Below, one piece after another: positions 1-9,203 of a stretch of 29,973 nt of DNA. Made by a program: the position numbers and the translations under genes. The stretch lies in assembly GCA_964553325.1 (NCBI GenBank), contig CAZKKI010000001.1, positions 1-29,973 of the forward strand, given 5' to 3'. The notes under the pieces were generated by a model, which did no database searches, was not told where the DNA came from, and worked only from the letters and a program-made list of their open reading frames with translations. How positions within the stretch are numbered: position 1 is the stretch's first letter; each line of letters opens with the position of its first letter. This DNA comes from BMS3ABIN04 sp964553325. Its GTDB lineage: Bacteria > Bacteroidota > Ignavibacteria > Ignavibacteriales > Melioribacteraceae.

Positions 1-50
1 CTTTTTAACATTCAAACCTAAATTTTTAAAAGAAAAAAGGAGCGAGTAAA

Positions 51-833
51 ATGTCGTACGCGAAGAAATTACTTATTCCATTGATTTTCGCTTTCAGTTA
101 CATTATTGCACAGGAACCCGATGGTAAGGCGATAATGGAAAAAGCTTTGAATAAATCAACATGGAAATACATGCAAGGCGATGTCGAGTTAATTCTTATT
201 AACTCACAAGGTCAAAAACGCGTAAGGAAAATTAAGATGTTCAGCCGGAAACGCAATGAAAACGAAAGCGACATGCTGATGAGATTTATCGCTCCTCCCG
301 ATGTAAAAAATATCGCATTTCTAACAATAGAACATTCCGACGGCGACGACGAAAGGTATTTGTACCTACCGGCACTACGCAGAGTAAAAAGAATCACATC
401 AAGCGGAAAAGGAGGCAATTTTATGTCTTCTGATTTTACATATTACGATATAGGAAAACCGAAATTGAACGACTGGACGTACAAACGTTTGGAAGACGAA
501 AAAATCAACGGATTCGATTGCTACAAAATAGAATGCCTTCCGGCTAATAAGCAAGTTGCCGAAGATACCGGATACCGGAAAATTATCCGCTGGATTCGCA
601 AAGACGTGTATGTTACGATTCGCTCGAAATATTTTGATAAAGGTATGAACGAATGGAAAATTTTGGATGTGCCGAAAGTTGAAAACATCGGCGGGGTTTG
701 GTTTCAAACCGATATGATAATGAAAGACTTACAAACCGGTCATTCCAGCGAAATGATTTTTACAAACATAGAAATAAACAAAAAGTTGCCCGACAATTTT
801 TTCAGCAAACGGTTTTTGACAAGATTAAGATAA
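51..833 (+). CDS. LolA-like outer membrane lipoprotein-sorting protein
   Basis: This 260-residue protein resembles the LolA-like family annotated as outer-membrane lipoprotein-sorting protein (PF17131 type). Members are periplasmic and often sit beside an MMPL/RND transporter and an outer-membrane barrel. Residues 1-20 form a signal peptide, with cleavage probably after the Ala of IIAQ. The body has the family's alternating beta strands, including the stretch around LMRFIAPPDVKNIAFL, the YLYLPALRRVKRI segment (about 103-115) and a conserved SDFTYYDI motif. The ATG at 51 is supported by an AAGGAG ribosome site at 37-42. A barrel-type gene follows after 21 bases, so they are probably cotranscribed. 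The RND partner expected upstream would lie outside the window. The family call is from recalled resemblance; the exact cargo, lipid or lipoprotein, is unknown. Confidence 0.8.
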   Translation: MSYAKKLLIPLIFAFSYIIAQEPDGKAIMEKALNKSTWKYMQGDVELILINSQGQKRVRKIKMFSRKRNENESDMLMRFIAPPDVKNIAFLTIEHSDGDDERYLYLPALRRVKRITSSGKGGNFMSSDFTYYDIGKPKLNDWTYKRLEDEKINGFDCYKIECLPANKQVAEDTGYRKIIRWIRKDVYVTIRSKYFDKGMNEWKILDVPKVENIGGVWFQTDMIMKDLQTGHSSEMIFTNIEINKKLPDNFFSKRFLTRLR

Positions 834-854
834 TTAAAACTTTAGGGTTTAATT

Positions 855-2138
855 ATGAAACGAGTAAAATTATTTATATTAATTTTTCTTCTCGGCTTTG
901 TACAAACTACCACTCCGCAAAATCTCGATCTTGGTGGTTACCTAAAGTTTTTCGCACATCCGAATTTAAATTCCCCGTACGGATTCCACAGATTAGGAAC
1001 ACGCTTGCAAACTACTTTTTCATACGGTACGGAAAATGCTTTTTTCTTTTCTTCTTTGGATTTTAATTACGAGGATACTTCGGTACTTGGTTTGTACGAA
1101 GAATCCCGCTCAAAAGGAATGACGATTTATCCGGTTGAAGCATATATCGATTTGTTCTGGGAAAGTTTTGAATTGCGACTTGGCAAGCAATTCGTTTTCT
1201 GGGGAAAAACCGATTGGTTGAATCCGACCGACAACATAAATCCGTGGGATTATAAAAACATCACATCCGAAATAGAGGATTACCGTTTGCCGGTAACAGC
1301 GGTGAAAGGAAATTACTACTTCGGCAATTTTAATTTGGAAGGGGTTTGGATTCTTCATTTTGAACCTCACAAAATTCCAATCGAAATACCCGAACAAATG
1401 GGTTCACTCCGCGTAGAAAATCTTCCCACCGTTCTTCCGGAAAATAAATTATCGAACGCGGAATTTGCTTTAAGGCTTTCTTCCCAAGTTTACAACATCG
1501 ATTATTCATTAAGCTATTTTCATGGATTCGATAAAAACCCAACATTGAAATTTTCATTTGTTCCGCCGGTTGCCGGGAAAAATCCGTTCTTACAGTATCA
1601 AACAACTTATGAAAAAATCGATATTTTCGGTTTCGATTTCGTAACGACAAAAGACGAATTCGCTTTTAGCGGCGAAGCGGCTTATTTCCTTACGCAAGAC
1701 AGAGACGGAACGGATATTTATATTCAAAACCCGCATTTGTATTATGTTGCCGGTATAGATTATGCAGCCACAGAAGATTTAAATATTAATTTTCAATTTT
1801 CACAAAATATATTATTTAAGTATAATAAAGACACCGAAGAACAACAATGGTTAATAAGAACAAAACAACCCCATAAAGTTGAAGAAAAAATCACTTCGAC
1901 CATAACCGGAAAAATTCAATATTCGCTTGGCAGTTACACTTCCCTTTTGGTAATCGGTGTAATGAATTTGAAAGACAACGATTTCTTTTTACTTCCGATT
2001 TTAAATTATAATTTTTCCGACGGAGTAAATATTTCTGCCGGGGCAACATGGTTCGGCGGTCCAGCAGATAGTCCTTTCGGCAGAGCCAAAGACGATTCGA
2101 AGGCTTTTCTCGAAGTAAAATATAGTTTTTCTTTGTAA
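855..2138 (+). CDS. outer-membrane beta-barrel protein (DUF1302-like)
   Basis: This 427-residue protein has a signal peptide (residues 1 to about 22, hydrophobic LFILIFLLGF core, then TTPQ). It continues as alternating amphipathic strands rich in aromatic residues and ends in a typical barrel C-terminus (VKYSFSL). Its length, the GKQFVFWGKTDWLNPTDNINPWDY region (about 110-133) and its position next to a LolA-like gene fit the DUF1302-like barrels that co-occur with LolA-like proteins and RND exporters. It probably forms an outer-membrane pore or channel. The substrate cannot be told. It lies 21 bases after the LolA-like gene and 57 bases before the next. The family assignment rests on architecture and context more than on a diagnostic motif. 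Confidence 0.65.
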   Translation: MKRVKLFILIFLLGFVQTTTPQNLDLGGYLKFFAHPNLNSPYGFHRLGTRLQTTFSYGTENAFFFSSLDFNYEDTSVLGLYEESRSKGMTIYPVEAYIDLFWESFELRLGKQFVFWGKTDWLNPTDNINPWDYKNITSEIEDYRLPVTAVKGNYYFGNFNLEGVWILHFEPHKIPIEIPEQMGSLRVENLPTVLPENKLSNAEFALRLSSQVYNIDYSLSYFHGFDKNPTLKFSFVPPVAGKNPFLQYQTTYEKIDIFGFDFVTTKDEFAFSGEAAYFLTQDRDGTDIYIQNPHLYYVAGIDYAATEDLNINFQFSQNILFKYNKDTEEQQWLIRTKQPHKVEEKITSTITGKIQYSLGSYTSLLVIGVMNLKDNDFFLLPILNYNFSDGVNISAGATWFGGPADSPFGRAKDDSKAFLEVKYSFSL

Positions 2139-2195
2139 AATAATACCGAATTTTTATTAATTTTCGGCTTTCAAACATTCTAAACGCGGATTACA

Positions 2196-4340
2196 ATGAA
2201 ACGTACTTTACTCTTTTTATTCTTGGCGCTTTTTAACATAAATTCATATTCACAAGTTAGCGAACCTTCAACAATTGTTGCATACCGAACGGATTCGCCG
2301 ATAACAATCGACGGAATTCTGAACGAACCGGCATGGCGGAACGCCCCCAAAATAAGCAACTTCACGCAACGGGAACTTACCGAAGGTGCGCCCGCAACGG
2401 AAAAAACCGAAGTTGCAATTCTTTACGACGATAATAATTTATATATCGGTTTTTGGGGATACGACAGTGAACCTGATAAAATTATCGCACTTAAAATGGA
2501 ACGCGATTTCCGTTGGGGGTCCGAAGACAATTTTGAAGTGGTTATTTCCCCGTTTAACGATAACAGAAACGGATACTTGTTTGTAATAAATCCCAACGGC
2601 GCTATGGCCGACGTGTTGATTACCGATGAAGGCAAAGGTACAAATAAAAGTTGGAACGGCATTTGGGATGTTCAAACAACCGTAACCGATAGCGGTTGGT
2701 TTGCCGAAATTATAATTCCGTTTTCCACATTTAAATTTCCCGATAAAAACGAACAGATATGGGCTATTAACTTCGAAAGAAACATTCGCAGAAAACGCGA
2801 ACAGCTTTTGTGGCAAGGATGGTCGAGAAACTACGAATTGGAAACGATTTCCAAAGCGGGAAAGTTGGTCGGCTTAAAAAATATTTCTGCGAAAAATTTA
2901 TTTGAATTTAAACCTTTTATCTCCGGCGGAGTTCAAAAAAACAAGGGCGAAGATTGGGAAACAAAATTCAAATTGGGCGGCGATATTAATTATCTTATTT
3001 CACCTACTTTGAAATTAAACGTTACTTTGAATACCGATTTTTCTCAAGTCGAATCCGACAGAGCAAGAATCAACCTTACACGGTTTTCTCTATTTTACCC
3101 GGAAAAGAGAGAATTCTTCCTCGAAGGTAAAAATACTTTTGAGATGAATTTGGGGGACGGCATCAGGACTTTTTACAGCAGAAGAATAGGAATTAACAAC
3201 GGCGAGGAGGTGCCGATTATCGGTGGTGTCCGTTTACTCGGCAGGCAAAATAAAACGCAAATCGGTTTCCTTTCGATGCAAACTTCTTCCAAAGATACAT
3301 TGCCCACAACAAATTATTCGGTTTTGAGAATAAAGCAAGACGTACTTGAACAATCGAACGTCGGATTGATTGTAACCGGTAAAAATTCGAAAGAAGGTTA
3401 CAATTATTTATACGGACTCGAAGCCAATTATGCAACTTCGAAAATTTTCGGGGATAAAAATTTAAGAATCGGCGGAGTGTTATCCCAAACTTTTACTAAA
3501 AACAACACTGATAACAATCCGGCCGCATTCCGAGCATATTTAAGTTATCCGAACGACTTTGTAGAATACGATCTATCCGTTACATCCATTCCGGAAGATT
3601 TTAACCCGGAAATCGGTTACGTACGAAGAAGCGATTACATTTTGTACAGTACCGAATTGCAATTCAATCCGCGTCCGGATATTTCTTGGATTAGGCGAAC
3701 GGAAATTAAACCGGCAGACATTAATTACTACGTTACAAAATCCACAGGTGAAGTGGAATCGATTCAGATGGAATGGCGCCCCCTCGGTATTTCATTCACG
3801 TCGGGTGATTTCGTGGAATTTAACATTCAAAGATTTTTCGACAGAGTAGATGAAAGTTTCCCCCTTGTCGATACGGTTTTTGTGCCCGCCGGCAAATACT
3901 GGGATACACGTTACGAGTTGCAATATCATACGTTCAGCGGTCGTAAGCTTTTCAGTTTCGGAAGTATAAGCACGGGTGATTTTTATACCGGTTCGCGTTT
4001 TAAATTGTTCGCTTTTCTCGGAGTAAGCATTAACAAACATTTCAGATTTGCGGTAACGTGGGATCACAACGATATTTCCTTCCCCGATGCTATTTTTTCC
4101 ACTAATGAGTTCGGAGGCAGATTCACATATTCATTCAATCCAAAATTGCTTACTAGCGTTTTCGGACAATGGAACAGTAAAGACAAAGAAATAATTTTGA
4201 ACTACAGGGTAAACTGGATTCCAAAAATCGGCAGTTACTTTTATTTTGTTGTTAATCAAACAATATCTACAGATAATAATAAATTCTCACTTGAAAACAC
4301 GACTATTTTAAGTAAACTGATTTGGTTTTTTAATTTATAG
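2196..4340 (+). CDS. CBM9-like domain / DUF5916 outer-membrane barrel protein
   Basis: This 714-residue protein has a signal peptide (1-20, ending in SYSQ). Residues about 27-230 form a carbohydrate-binding family-9-like domain, shown by ITIDGILNEPAWRNA, then VAILYDDNNLYIGFWGYDSE, then IIPFSTFKFP and WAINFERNIRRKRE. The rest (about 235-714) is a DUF5916-type outer-membrane barrel with the typical TDFSQVESDRARINLTRF and PEKREFFLEGKNTFE segments. Such proteins are common in Bacteroidota and relatives. Their function is unproven, but glycan or ligand capture at the outer membrane is often assumed. It probably belongs to the same envelope cluster as the two preceding genes. I see no ribosome site and no clear terminator after it. 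Confidence 0.88.
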   Translation: MKRTLLFLFLALFNINSYSQVSEPSTIVAYRTDSPITIDGILNEPAWRNAPKISNFTQRELTEGAPATEKTEVAILYDDNNLYIGFWGYDSEPDKIIALKMERDFRWGSEDNFEVVISPFNDNRNGYLFVINPNGAMADVLITDEGKGTNKSWNGIWDVQTTVTDSGWFAEIIIPFSTFKFPDKNEQIWAINFERNIRRKREQLLWQGWSRNYELETISKAGKLVGLKNISAKNLFEFKPFISGGVQKNKGEDWETKFKLGGDINYLISPTLKLNVTLNTDFSQVESDRARINLTRFSLFYPEKREFFLEGKNTFEMNLGDGIRTFYSRRIGINNGEEVPIIGGVRLLGRQNKTQIGFLSMQTSSKDTLPTTNYSVLRIKQDVLEQSNVGLIVTGKNSKEGYNYLYGLEANYATSKIFGDKNLRIGGVLSQTFTKNNTDNNPAAFRAYLSYPNDFVEYDLSVTSIPEDFNPEIGYVRRSDYILYSTELQFNPRPDISWIRRTEIKPADINYYVTKSTGEVESIQMEWRPLGISFTSGDFVEFNIQRFFDRVDESFPLVDTVFVPAGKYWDTRYELQYHTFSGRKLFSFGSISTGDFYTGSRFKLFAFLGVSINKHFRFAVTWDHNDISFPDAIFSTNEFGGRFTYSFNPKLLTSVFGQWNSKDKEIILNYRVNWIPKIGSYFYFVVNQTISTDNNKFSLENTTILSKLIWFFNL

Positions 4341-4426
4341 TGTAAAAAAACGGGAACAAAACGGCGCTTAAAAGAATATCACTAATGTAATTTCTTCGTT
4401 CTACTATTATATTTTGCGGGGCATCA

Positions 4427-5548
4427 ATGCAAACCGCAAGAAACAAAAAGCTGGTAGAAGAGCTTTTAGCTTCCGCCGATATTCAAATCAACGGCTCACG
4501 CCCATGGGATATCCGCATTCATAACGAAAAATTTTTTAACAGGGTTTTAATTCAAGGTGAATTGGGACTCGGCGAATCGTATATGGACGGCTGGTGGGAT
4601 GCGGAACAAGTTGATCAATTGATTTATAAAATTCTCTCCGCACACCTCGAACGTAAAATTAAATTTAATATTCCTCTTTTCCTTGTATTTCTCCGCTCTA
4701 TGTTTTTCAATATGCAATCGAAAACACGCGCGTTTATCGTAGGCGAAAAGCATTATGATTTGGGTAACGAACTTTTTATCAATATGCTCGATAAACGAAT
4801 GAACTACAGTTGTGCTTATTGGAAAAACGCCGATAATCTGGACGAAGCGCAAGAGAACAAATTGGAGTTGATTTGCAGAAAACTCCAACTTGAACCGGGA
4901 ATGAAAGTTTTGGACATCGGATGCGGTTGGGGCGCATTCGGAAAATACGCCGCGGAGAAATACGGAGTTGAGGTTGTCGGAGTTACGGTCTCGAAAGAGC
5001 AAGTATCGTTAGGTAAAGAGCTGTGCAAAGGTTTACCGGTTGAATTCAGGCTAACAGATTACAGAACAATCGACGAAAAATTCGACCGTATAGTTTCAAT
5101 TGGAATGTTCGAACATGTCGGTTATAAAAACTATAAAACGTATTTCAAGGTTGCACGAAACGCTTTAAAAGACGGCGGTTTGTTTTTACTTCACACGATA
5201 GGCAGTAATGTTTCAACCCGTACAACGGATGCTTGGACGCACAAATACATTTTCCCGAACGGAATGTTACCGTCAATTGCTCAAATTGGAAAAAGCATAG
5301 AGAAAACTTTTGTAATGGAAGATTGGCACAACTTCGGCGCCGATTACGATAAAACATTAATGGCATGGTACAAAAACTTTACCGCAAATTGGGAGAAAAT
5401 AAAAAACAAATACGATGACAGATTTTACAGAATGTGGAAATATTTTTTACTTTCGTGTGCCGGAGCTTTCAGGGCGCGTAAAAACCAACTGTGGCAAATT
5501 GTTCTTTCAACGAACGGAATTCCGGGTGGTTATAATTCAGTCCGTTGA
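4427..5548 (+). CDS. cfa: cyclopropane-fatty-acyl-phospholipid synthase
   Basis: This 373-residue protein, close to the 382 of E. coli Cfa, transfers a methylene group from S-adenosylmethionine to cis double bonds of membrane phospholipid acyl chains. The SAM-binding motif VLDIGCGWG lies at 161-169. The NYSCAYW motif at about 126-132 holds the Cys equivalent to the active-site Cys of E. coli Cfa. LFLLHTIGS followed by KYIFPNGMLPS is nearly identical to the E. coli enzyme. The N-terminal part (LGLGESYMDGWWD) matches the family's substrate-binding domain. The ATG at 4427 gives a full-length protein. It is followed after about 60 bases by cmoA. The enzyme is peripheral at the inner membrane. The symbol is well supported. 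Confidence 0.93.
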   Translation: MQTARNKKLVEELLASADIQINGSRPWDIRIHNEKFFNRVLIQGELGLGESYMDGWWDAEQVDQLIYKILSAHLERKIKFNIPLFLVFLRSMFFNMQSKTRAFIVGEKHYDLGNELFINMLDKRMNYSCAYWKNADNLDEAQENKLELICRKLQLEPGMKVLDIGCGWGAFGKYAAEKYGVEVVGVTVSKEQVSLGKELCKGLPVEFRLTDYRTIDEKFDRIVSIGMFEHVGYKNYKTYFKVARNALKDGGLFLLHTIGSNVSTRTTDAWTHKYIFPNGMLPSIAQIGKSIEKTFVMEDWHNFGADYDKTLMAWYKNFTANWEKIKNKYDDRFYRMWKYFLLSCAGAFRARKNQLWQIVLSTNGIPGGYNSVR

Positions 5549-5609
5549 TAATTAACCGAAAGTTTGTTTAATTTTCTTTTAGCTCTTAAAAAAATAATTA
5601 TTGAACAAC

Positions 5610-6350
5610 ATGGAAGATAAAAACTGGAAGAAAGATACGATTTTTCAAGAACCAATTGAAAAAATAGTGGATTTTAACTTCGATGAGAAAGTAGCCGATG
5701 TTTTCGAAGATATGCTTCGGCGTTCAATTCCGGGTTACAGCACTATAATTTCCATTATCGGGATGCTGACGAAATTTCATGCAAAGCCAAATTCCAATTT
5801 ATACGATTTGGGAGCTTCGCTTGGCGCGGCTTCTTTGGTAATGCAAAAAAATGTTACGGTACCGGGTTGCAGAATTTTTGCGGTCGATAATTCCCTTCCG
5901 ATGATTAACCGTTGCCGGGAAATTATAGAAAACGGGAAATACGAAACTCCCATCGAATTAATTTGCTCGGATGTTATGGATATCGAAATAAAAAACGCAT
6001 CTATTGTCGTTCTGAATTTTACTTTGCAATTTATTCCGGTTGAACTTAGAAACAAACTGATAGAGAAAATTCACAACGGACTTTTACCCGATGGAATTTT
6101 AATCCTCTCCGAGAAAATTTCTTTCGATGACGAAGACTTAAACAAACGGCAAATTGAAAGATATCACAATTTCAAAAAATTCAACGGTTACTCCGATTTG
6201 GAAATAAGCACGAAGCGAGATGCTCTTGAGAATGTTTTAATTCCCGAAACTCTCGATACACATTTTACTAGATTATACCGGGCCCGCTTTTCTTACGTGG
6301 ATTTGTGGTATCAACTTTTTAACTTCGCTTCCATTATTGCCGTAAAATGA
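5610..6350 (+). CDS. cmoA: carboxy-S-adenosyl-L-methionine synthase CmoA
   Basis: CmoA converts SAM and prephenate to carboxy-SAM, the donor used by CmoB to make 5-carboxymethoxyuridine-type wobble bases (cmo5U34) in tRNA. The protein tracks E. coli CmoA along its whole length: a front segment ending in DMLRRSIPGYSTIISIIGML, the SAM site YDLGASLGAASL, AVDNSLPMINRC, and VVLNFTLQFIPVE with LILSEK, then a tail resembling WFQCFNFGS of the E. coli enzyme. I start it at the ATG at 5610; a TTG at 5601 in frame would add three residues. No ribosome site is evident for either. It overlaps cmoB by four bases (ATGA), so the two enzymes of the pathway are translationally coupled. Confidence 0.94.
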   Translation: MEDKNWKKDTIFQEPIEKIVDFNFDEKVADVFEDMLRRSIPGYSTIISIIGMLTKFHAKPNSNLYDLGASLGAASLVMQKNVTVPGCRIFAVDNSLPMINRCREIIENGKYETPIELICSDVMDIEIKNASIVVLNFTLQFIPVELRNKLIEKIHNGLLPDGILILSEKISFDDEDLNKRQIERYHNFKKFNGYSDLEISTKRDALENVLIPETLDTHFTRLYRARFSYVDLWYQLFNFASIIAVK

Positions 6351-7309
6351 AATACTTCGAAGAGTTTTACGGATTTATCGGACGGAATTCCACAAGTGAA
6401 GTACTTGAAAATATTAAACTTGAAATAAAAAAATCCCTTGCCAGTTCGGATTGGCAAAAGTGGGAAAATATTTTGGCTTCACTGCCCGCCGTAACTCCTT
6501 CTTTAATTGATTTAAATTCCGACACAATCAAAATCGGTCTGCAATCCGATGCAAATGAAAAAACCGTAAACGAACTAAAATCGTTACTTAAAGAATTAAT
6601 GCCTTGGCGGAAAGGACCGTTCGATATTTTCGGAATTAATATTGACACCGAATGGCGCTCCGATTGGAAATGGAACAGGTTGAAAAATCATATAAAACCG
6701 CTCGACGGTAAAACGGTTCTGGATATTGGAAGCGGAAACGGTTACTTTGCATTAAGAATGTTCGGCGCCGGTGCGGAAAAAGTTTTCGGGTTGGACTCAT
6801 ACTTGCTGTACACCGCCCAATTCCTAGCAATGAAAAAATATTTGGGAAGCATTCCGGTTTGGATTATACCCGTACGCTTCGAACATTTTCCCAAAACCCG
6901 GGAAAGATTCGACACGGTTTTTTCAATGGGTGTTTTATACCATCAAAAGGAACCGTTGAAACATCTTTCGGAAATTTACGAACTGTTAAAACCCAACGGC
7001 GAACTTGTGTTAGAAACAATTATAATCGATGAAAATTACGGAAATCTTTTACAACCGGAAGGCCGTTATGCAAAAATGAGAAACGTTAGAAATATTCCTT
7101 CTATTTCGAAATTAAAGGAATGGATTAAAAACTGTAACTACAAAAACATTCGAGTCGTTGACGTCTCGGTAACAACAACCGATGAGCAACGGAAAACGGA
7201 ATGGATGAATTATGAATCGTTAGAAAACTTTCTGAATTCCGCTGACAGAACAAAAACCGTAGAAGGTTATCCCGCTCCGAAACGGGCTGTTGTTTTAGCG
7301 GAAAAATAA
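6347..7309 (+). CDS. cmoB: tRNA U34 carboxymethyltransferase CmoB
   Basis: CmoB transfers the carboxymethyl group of carboxy-SAM to 5-hydroxyuridine at position 34 of tRNAs, widening codon reading. At 320 residues it almost equals E. coli CmoB (323). Highly conserved segments are visible: MPWRKGPFDIFGINIDTEWR at about 85-104, the SAM motif VLDIGSGNGYFALRM, TVFSMGVLYHQKEPLKHL, GELVLETIIID, DVSVTTTDEQRKTEWM and the tail TVEGYPAPKRAV. The start ATG overlaps the cmoA stop (ATGA). No cmoM or hydroxylase gene (trhO/trhP) is in the window, so uridine hydroxylation must be done by a gene elsewhere. The identification is very strong. Confidence 0.96.
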   Translation: MKYFEEFYGFIGRNSTSEVLENIKLEIKKSLASSDWQKWENILASLPAVTPSLIDLNSDTIKIGLQSDANEKTVNELKSLLKELMPWRKGPFDIFGINIDTEWRSDWKWNRLKNHIKPLDGKTVLDIGSGNGYFALRMFGAGAEKVFGLDSYLLYTAQFLAMKKYLGSIPVWIIPVRFEHFPKTRERFDTVFSMGVLYHQKEPLKHLSEIYELLKPNGELVLETIIIDENYGNLLQPEGRYAKMRNVRNIPSISKLKEWIKNCNYKNIRVVDVSVTTTDEQRKTEWMNYESLENFLNSADRTKTVEGYPAPKRAVVLAEK

Positions 7310-7372
7310 ATCACTTCGAAAAAATATTTAGTTTATATTTCGGTAATCGAAATCACACAAAAGGAAAATTAT

Positions 7373-8281
7373 ATGTCGAAATTGGGAATTGCTTTAGGCG
7401 GTGGCGGAGCCCGGGGTTTGGCTCACATCGGGGTTTTGAAAGTACTCGAAAAAGAAAACATTCCGATTCATGCAATTACCGGTTGTAGTATGGGTTCGGT
7501 TATTGGCGGACTTTACGCTTATCTTCAAAACGCACAAGATGTTGAAGATTATATTTTCGATATTTTAAGTAATCCCGTTGTTAAAGAATTGGATTTGGAA
7601 AACTTAAGCGAAAACAAAAAAAACGAAGACGGAATTGTAGATAAAATCACCGAATTCATTCAAAACAGAGTTGCTGCATTAAGGGCAATTAACGATATCT
7701 CGATTATCGGGGAAGAAACAACCAACAAAATATTTTCGTTATTGCCCGACGCAAAAATCGAAAATCTACCGATTAAATTTTCCGCCATCTCAACAAACCT
7801 TTACAGCGGCGAAGAAGTTAATTTCACGAAAGGTAGTTTGAGAAAAATATTGATGGCAAGTTCGGCAATCCCCGGAATATTTCCGCCTGTTAAAATCGGT
7901 TCTTCGCTTTTTATAGACGGAAACGCGGCGGAAAGCGTACCGGTTGGAAAAGTTAGAGAATTGGGAGCCGACAGAGTAATTGCGGTTGATGTAACGCGGG
8001 ATATAAAAATCAGTTCCCCGCTCAACAATGCGATTGAAGTAGTATTCCGTGCACAAGATATTTCTACTTACCATTTGTCGAACGAGAGATTGAAAGGAGC
8101 CGATTTGATTCTTAAACCCGAGGTAAAATCATTGAGTTGGGCGGATTTCGGTTATGCGAAAAGAATAATCGATGCCGGTGAAATCGAAGCCGAGAAAATG
8201 CTTCCGAAAATAAAAGAGTTAATCGATAAAAATTACTATTTGCTCGAGTTCGAACATTTTTTGGATAAATTCAAAGATTAG
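7373..8281 (+). CDS. patatin-like phospholipase family protein (RssA-type)
   Basis: This 302-residue cytoplasmic or membrane-associated lipid acyl hydrolase uses a Ser-Asp dyad. It shows the oxyanion-hole loop GGGGARG (9-15) and the nucleophile elbow GCSMG with Ser39. The dyad Asp182 is in FIDGNAAESVPV; the usual motif is DG[GA], so DGN is a mild variant. The middle region (about 75-125) is longer and more charged than in minimal bacterial patatins. It has its own AAGGA ribosome site at 7361-7365, seven bases before the ATG, and lies 63 bases after cmoB, so it may have its own transcript. Its substrate is not predictable. It converges with ispE, with 82 bases between the stops and no clear terminator hairpin. 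Confidence 0.9.
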   Translation: MSKLGIALGGGGARGLAHIGVLKVLEKENIPIHAITGCSMGSVIGGLYAYLQNAQDVEDYIFDILSNPVVKELDLENLSENKKNEDGIVDKITEFIQNRVAALRAINDISIIGEETTNKIFSLLPDAKIENLPIKFSAISTNLYSGEEVNFTKGSLRKILMASSAIPGIFPPVKIGSSLFIDGNAAESVPVGKVRELGADRVIAVDVTRDIKISSPLNNAIEVVFRAQDISTYHLSNERLKGADLILKPEVKSLSWADFGYAKRIIDAGEIEAEKMLPKIKELIDKNYYLLEFEHFLDKFKD

Positions 8282-8363
8282 CCAAGCATACGTTGCCGGA
8301 AACAAAAATTAATCACATTCCGAGAATTAAAGAGTGTAACGCACGATAAAATGAGAGATAAAA

Positions 8364-9203
8364 TTATTCGGGAAGTTGCAGAAATGAGAAATAATCGCTT
8401 GCGAATTTTTCTTTTGCAGATTTAGCGCTTTCCAAATCCTCAAAAATTCCGTACACGGTTGAACCCGTACCCGACATTAAAGCAAAAAATGCTCCCGCCG
8501 TTAACAATTCGTTTTTAATTTTCGCCACTTCCGGATAACGCTCGAAAACGTACGGCTCGAAATCATTTTTCAGTAGCGAATTTAATTTTACCATTTCATT
8601 TTCTTGCAGAGACGATATTTGTAGATAATCAATATGTTCTTCTTTCGGTTTAATATTTTGAAATGCTTCTTTCGTAGAAATATGAATGCCGGGATTAATC
8701 AATAAAATCGGGAAACTTATTGAGAAATTAAGTGACAACAGAACCTCACCTCTCGATTCTGCAAATGCCGGCCGGGCAAGAAGAAAAAACGGTACGTCCG
8801 AACCGAGTTCCAAAGCAATTTTATAAAGCTCACGTTTCGGTATTTTCAAATCGAAAAATTCGTTTAATCCCAACAACGTTCGCGCAGCATCCGAACTTCC
8901 ACCGCCCAAACCGCCGCCAACGGGAATATTTTTTTTCAATGTAATTTTTACCCGCAAAGTTTCGTTGGAATACTCTTCCAACATCCGTTTGGCTTTCGTA
9001 ATCAAGTTATTTTCTTGAGAAATATTTACCGACTTTTCAGTAACTAACGAAAATTCGCCGGCTTCTTCAAATGTAAGAACATCATATAAATCTTCAACGG
9101 GATAAAAAATTGTTTCCAAATTGTGAAAACCGTCTTCCCTTTTGGAAATAATATTCAACCCCAAATTGATTTTCGCCGGAGCTTTAAGAATCAATCGTTT
9201 CAC
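8364..9203 (-). CDS. ispE: 4-diphosphocytidyl-2-C-methyl-D-erythritol kinase
   Basis: IspE phosphorylates 4-diphosphocytidyl-2-C-methylerythritol in the MEP route to isoprenoids; it is cytosolic and belongs to the GHMP kinases. In 279 residues it shows the substrate site APAKINLGLN with Lys11, the GHMP ATP loop PVGGGLGGGSSDAA (94-107), the catalytic Asp136 in LGSDVPFFL and the C-terminal glycine motif MSGTGSTVYGIF. The start at 9203 lies inside the end of the upstream homocysteine methyltransferase-like gene (20-base overlap), indicating coupled translation. It is the last gene of the minus-strand run and converges with the patatin gene. Confidence 0.95.
   Translation of the reverse strand: MKRLILKAPAKINLGLNIISKREDGFHNLETIFYPVEDLYDVLTFEEAGEFSLVTEKSVNISQENNLITKAKRMLEEYSNETLRVKITLKKNIPVGGGLGGGSSDAARTLLGLNEFFDLKIPKRELYKIALELGSDVPFFLLARPAFAESRGEVLLSLNFSISFPILLINPGIHISTKEAFQNIKPKEEHIDYLQISSLQENEMVKLNSLLKNDFEPYVFERYPEVAKIKNELLTAGAFFALMSGTGSTVYGIFEDLESAKSAKEKFASDYFSFLQLPE

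Noticed and set aside
698..1066. 122-codon open frame bridging the first two genes
   Set aside because: It lies in another frame across two well-supported genes and its peptide has no signal or family likeness.
4341..4426. SAM riboswitch upstream of cfa
   Set aside because: The 86-base gap is too short and shows none of the conserved helices of SAM riboswitch classes.
8282..8363. Bidirectional terminator between the patatin gene and ispE
   Set aside because: No stem with a following T-run could be found on either strand.
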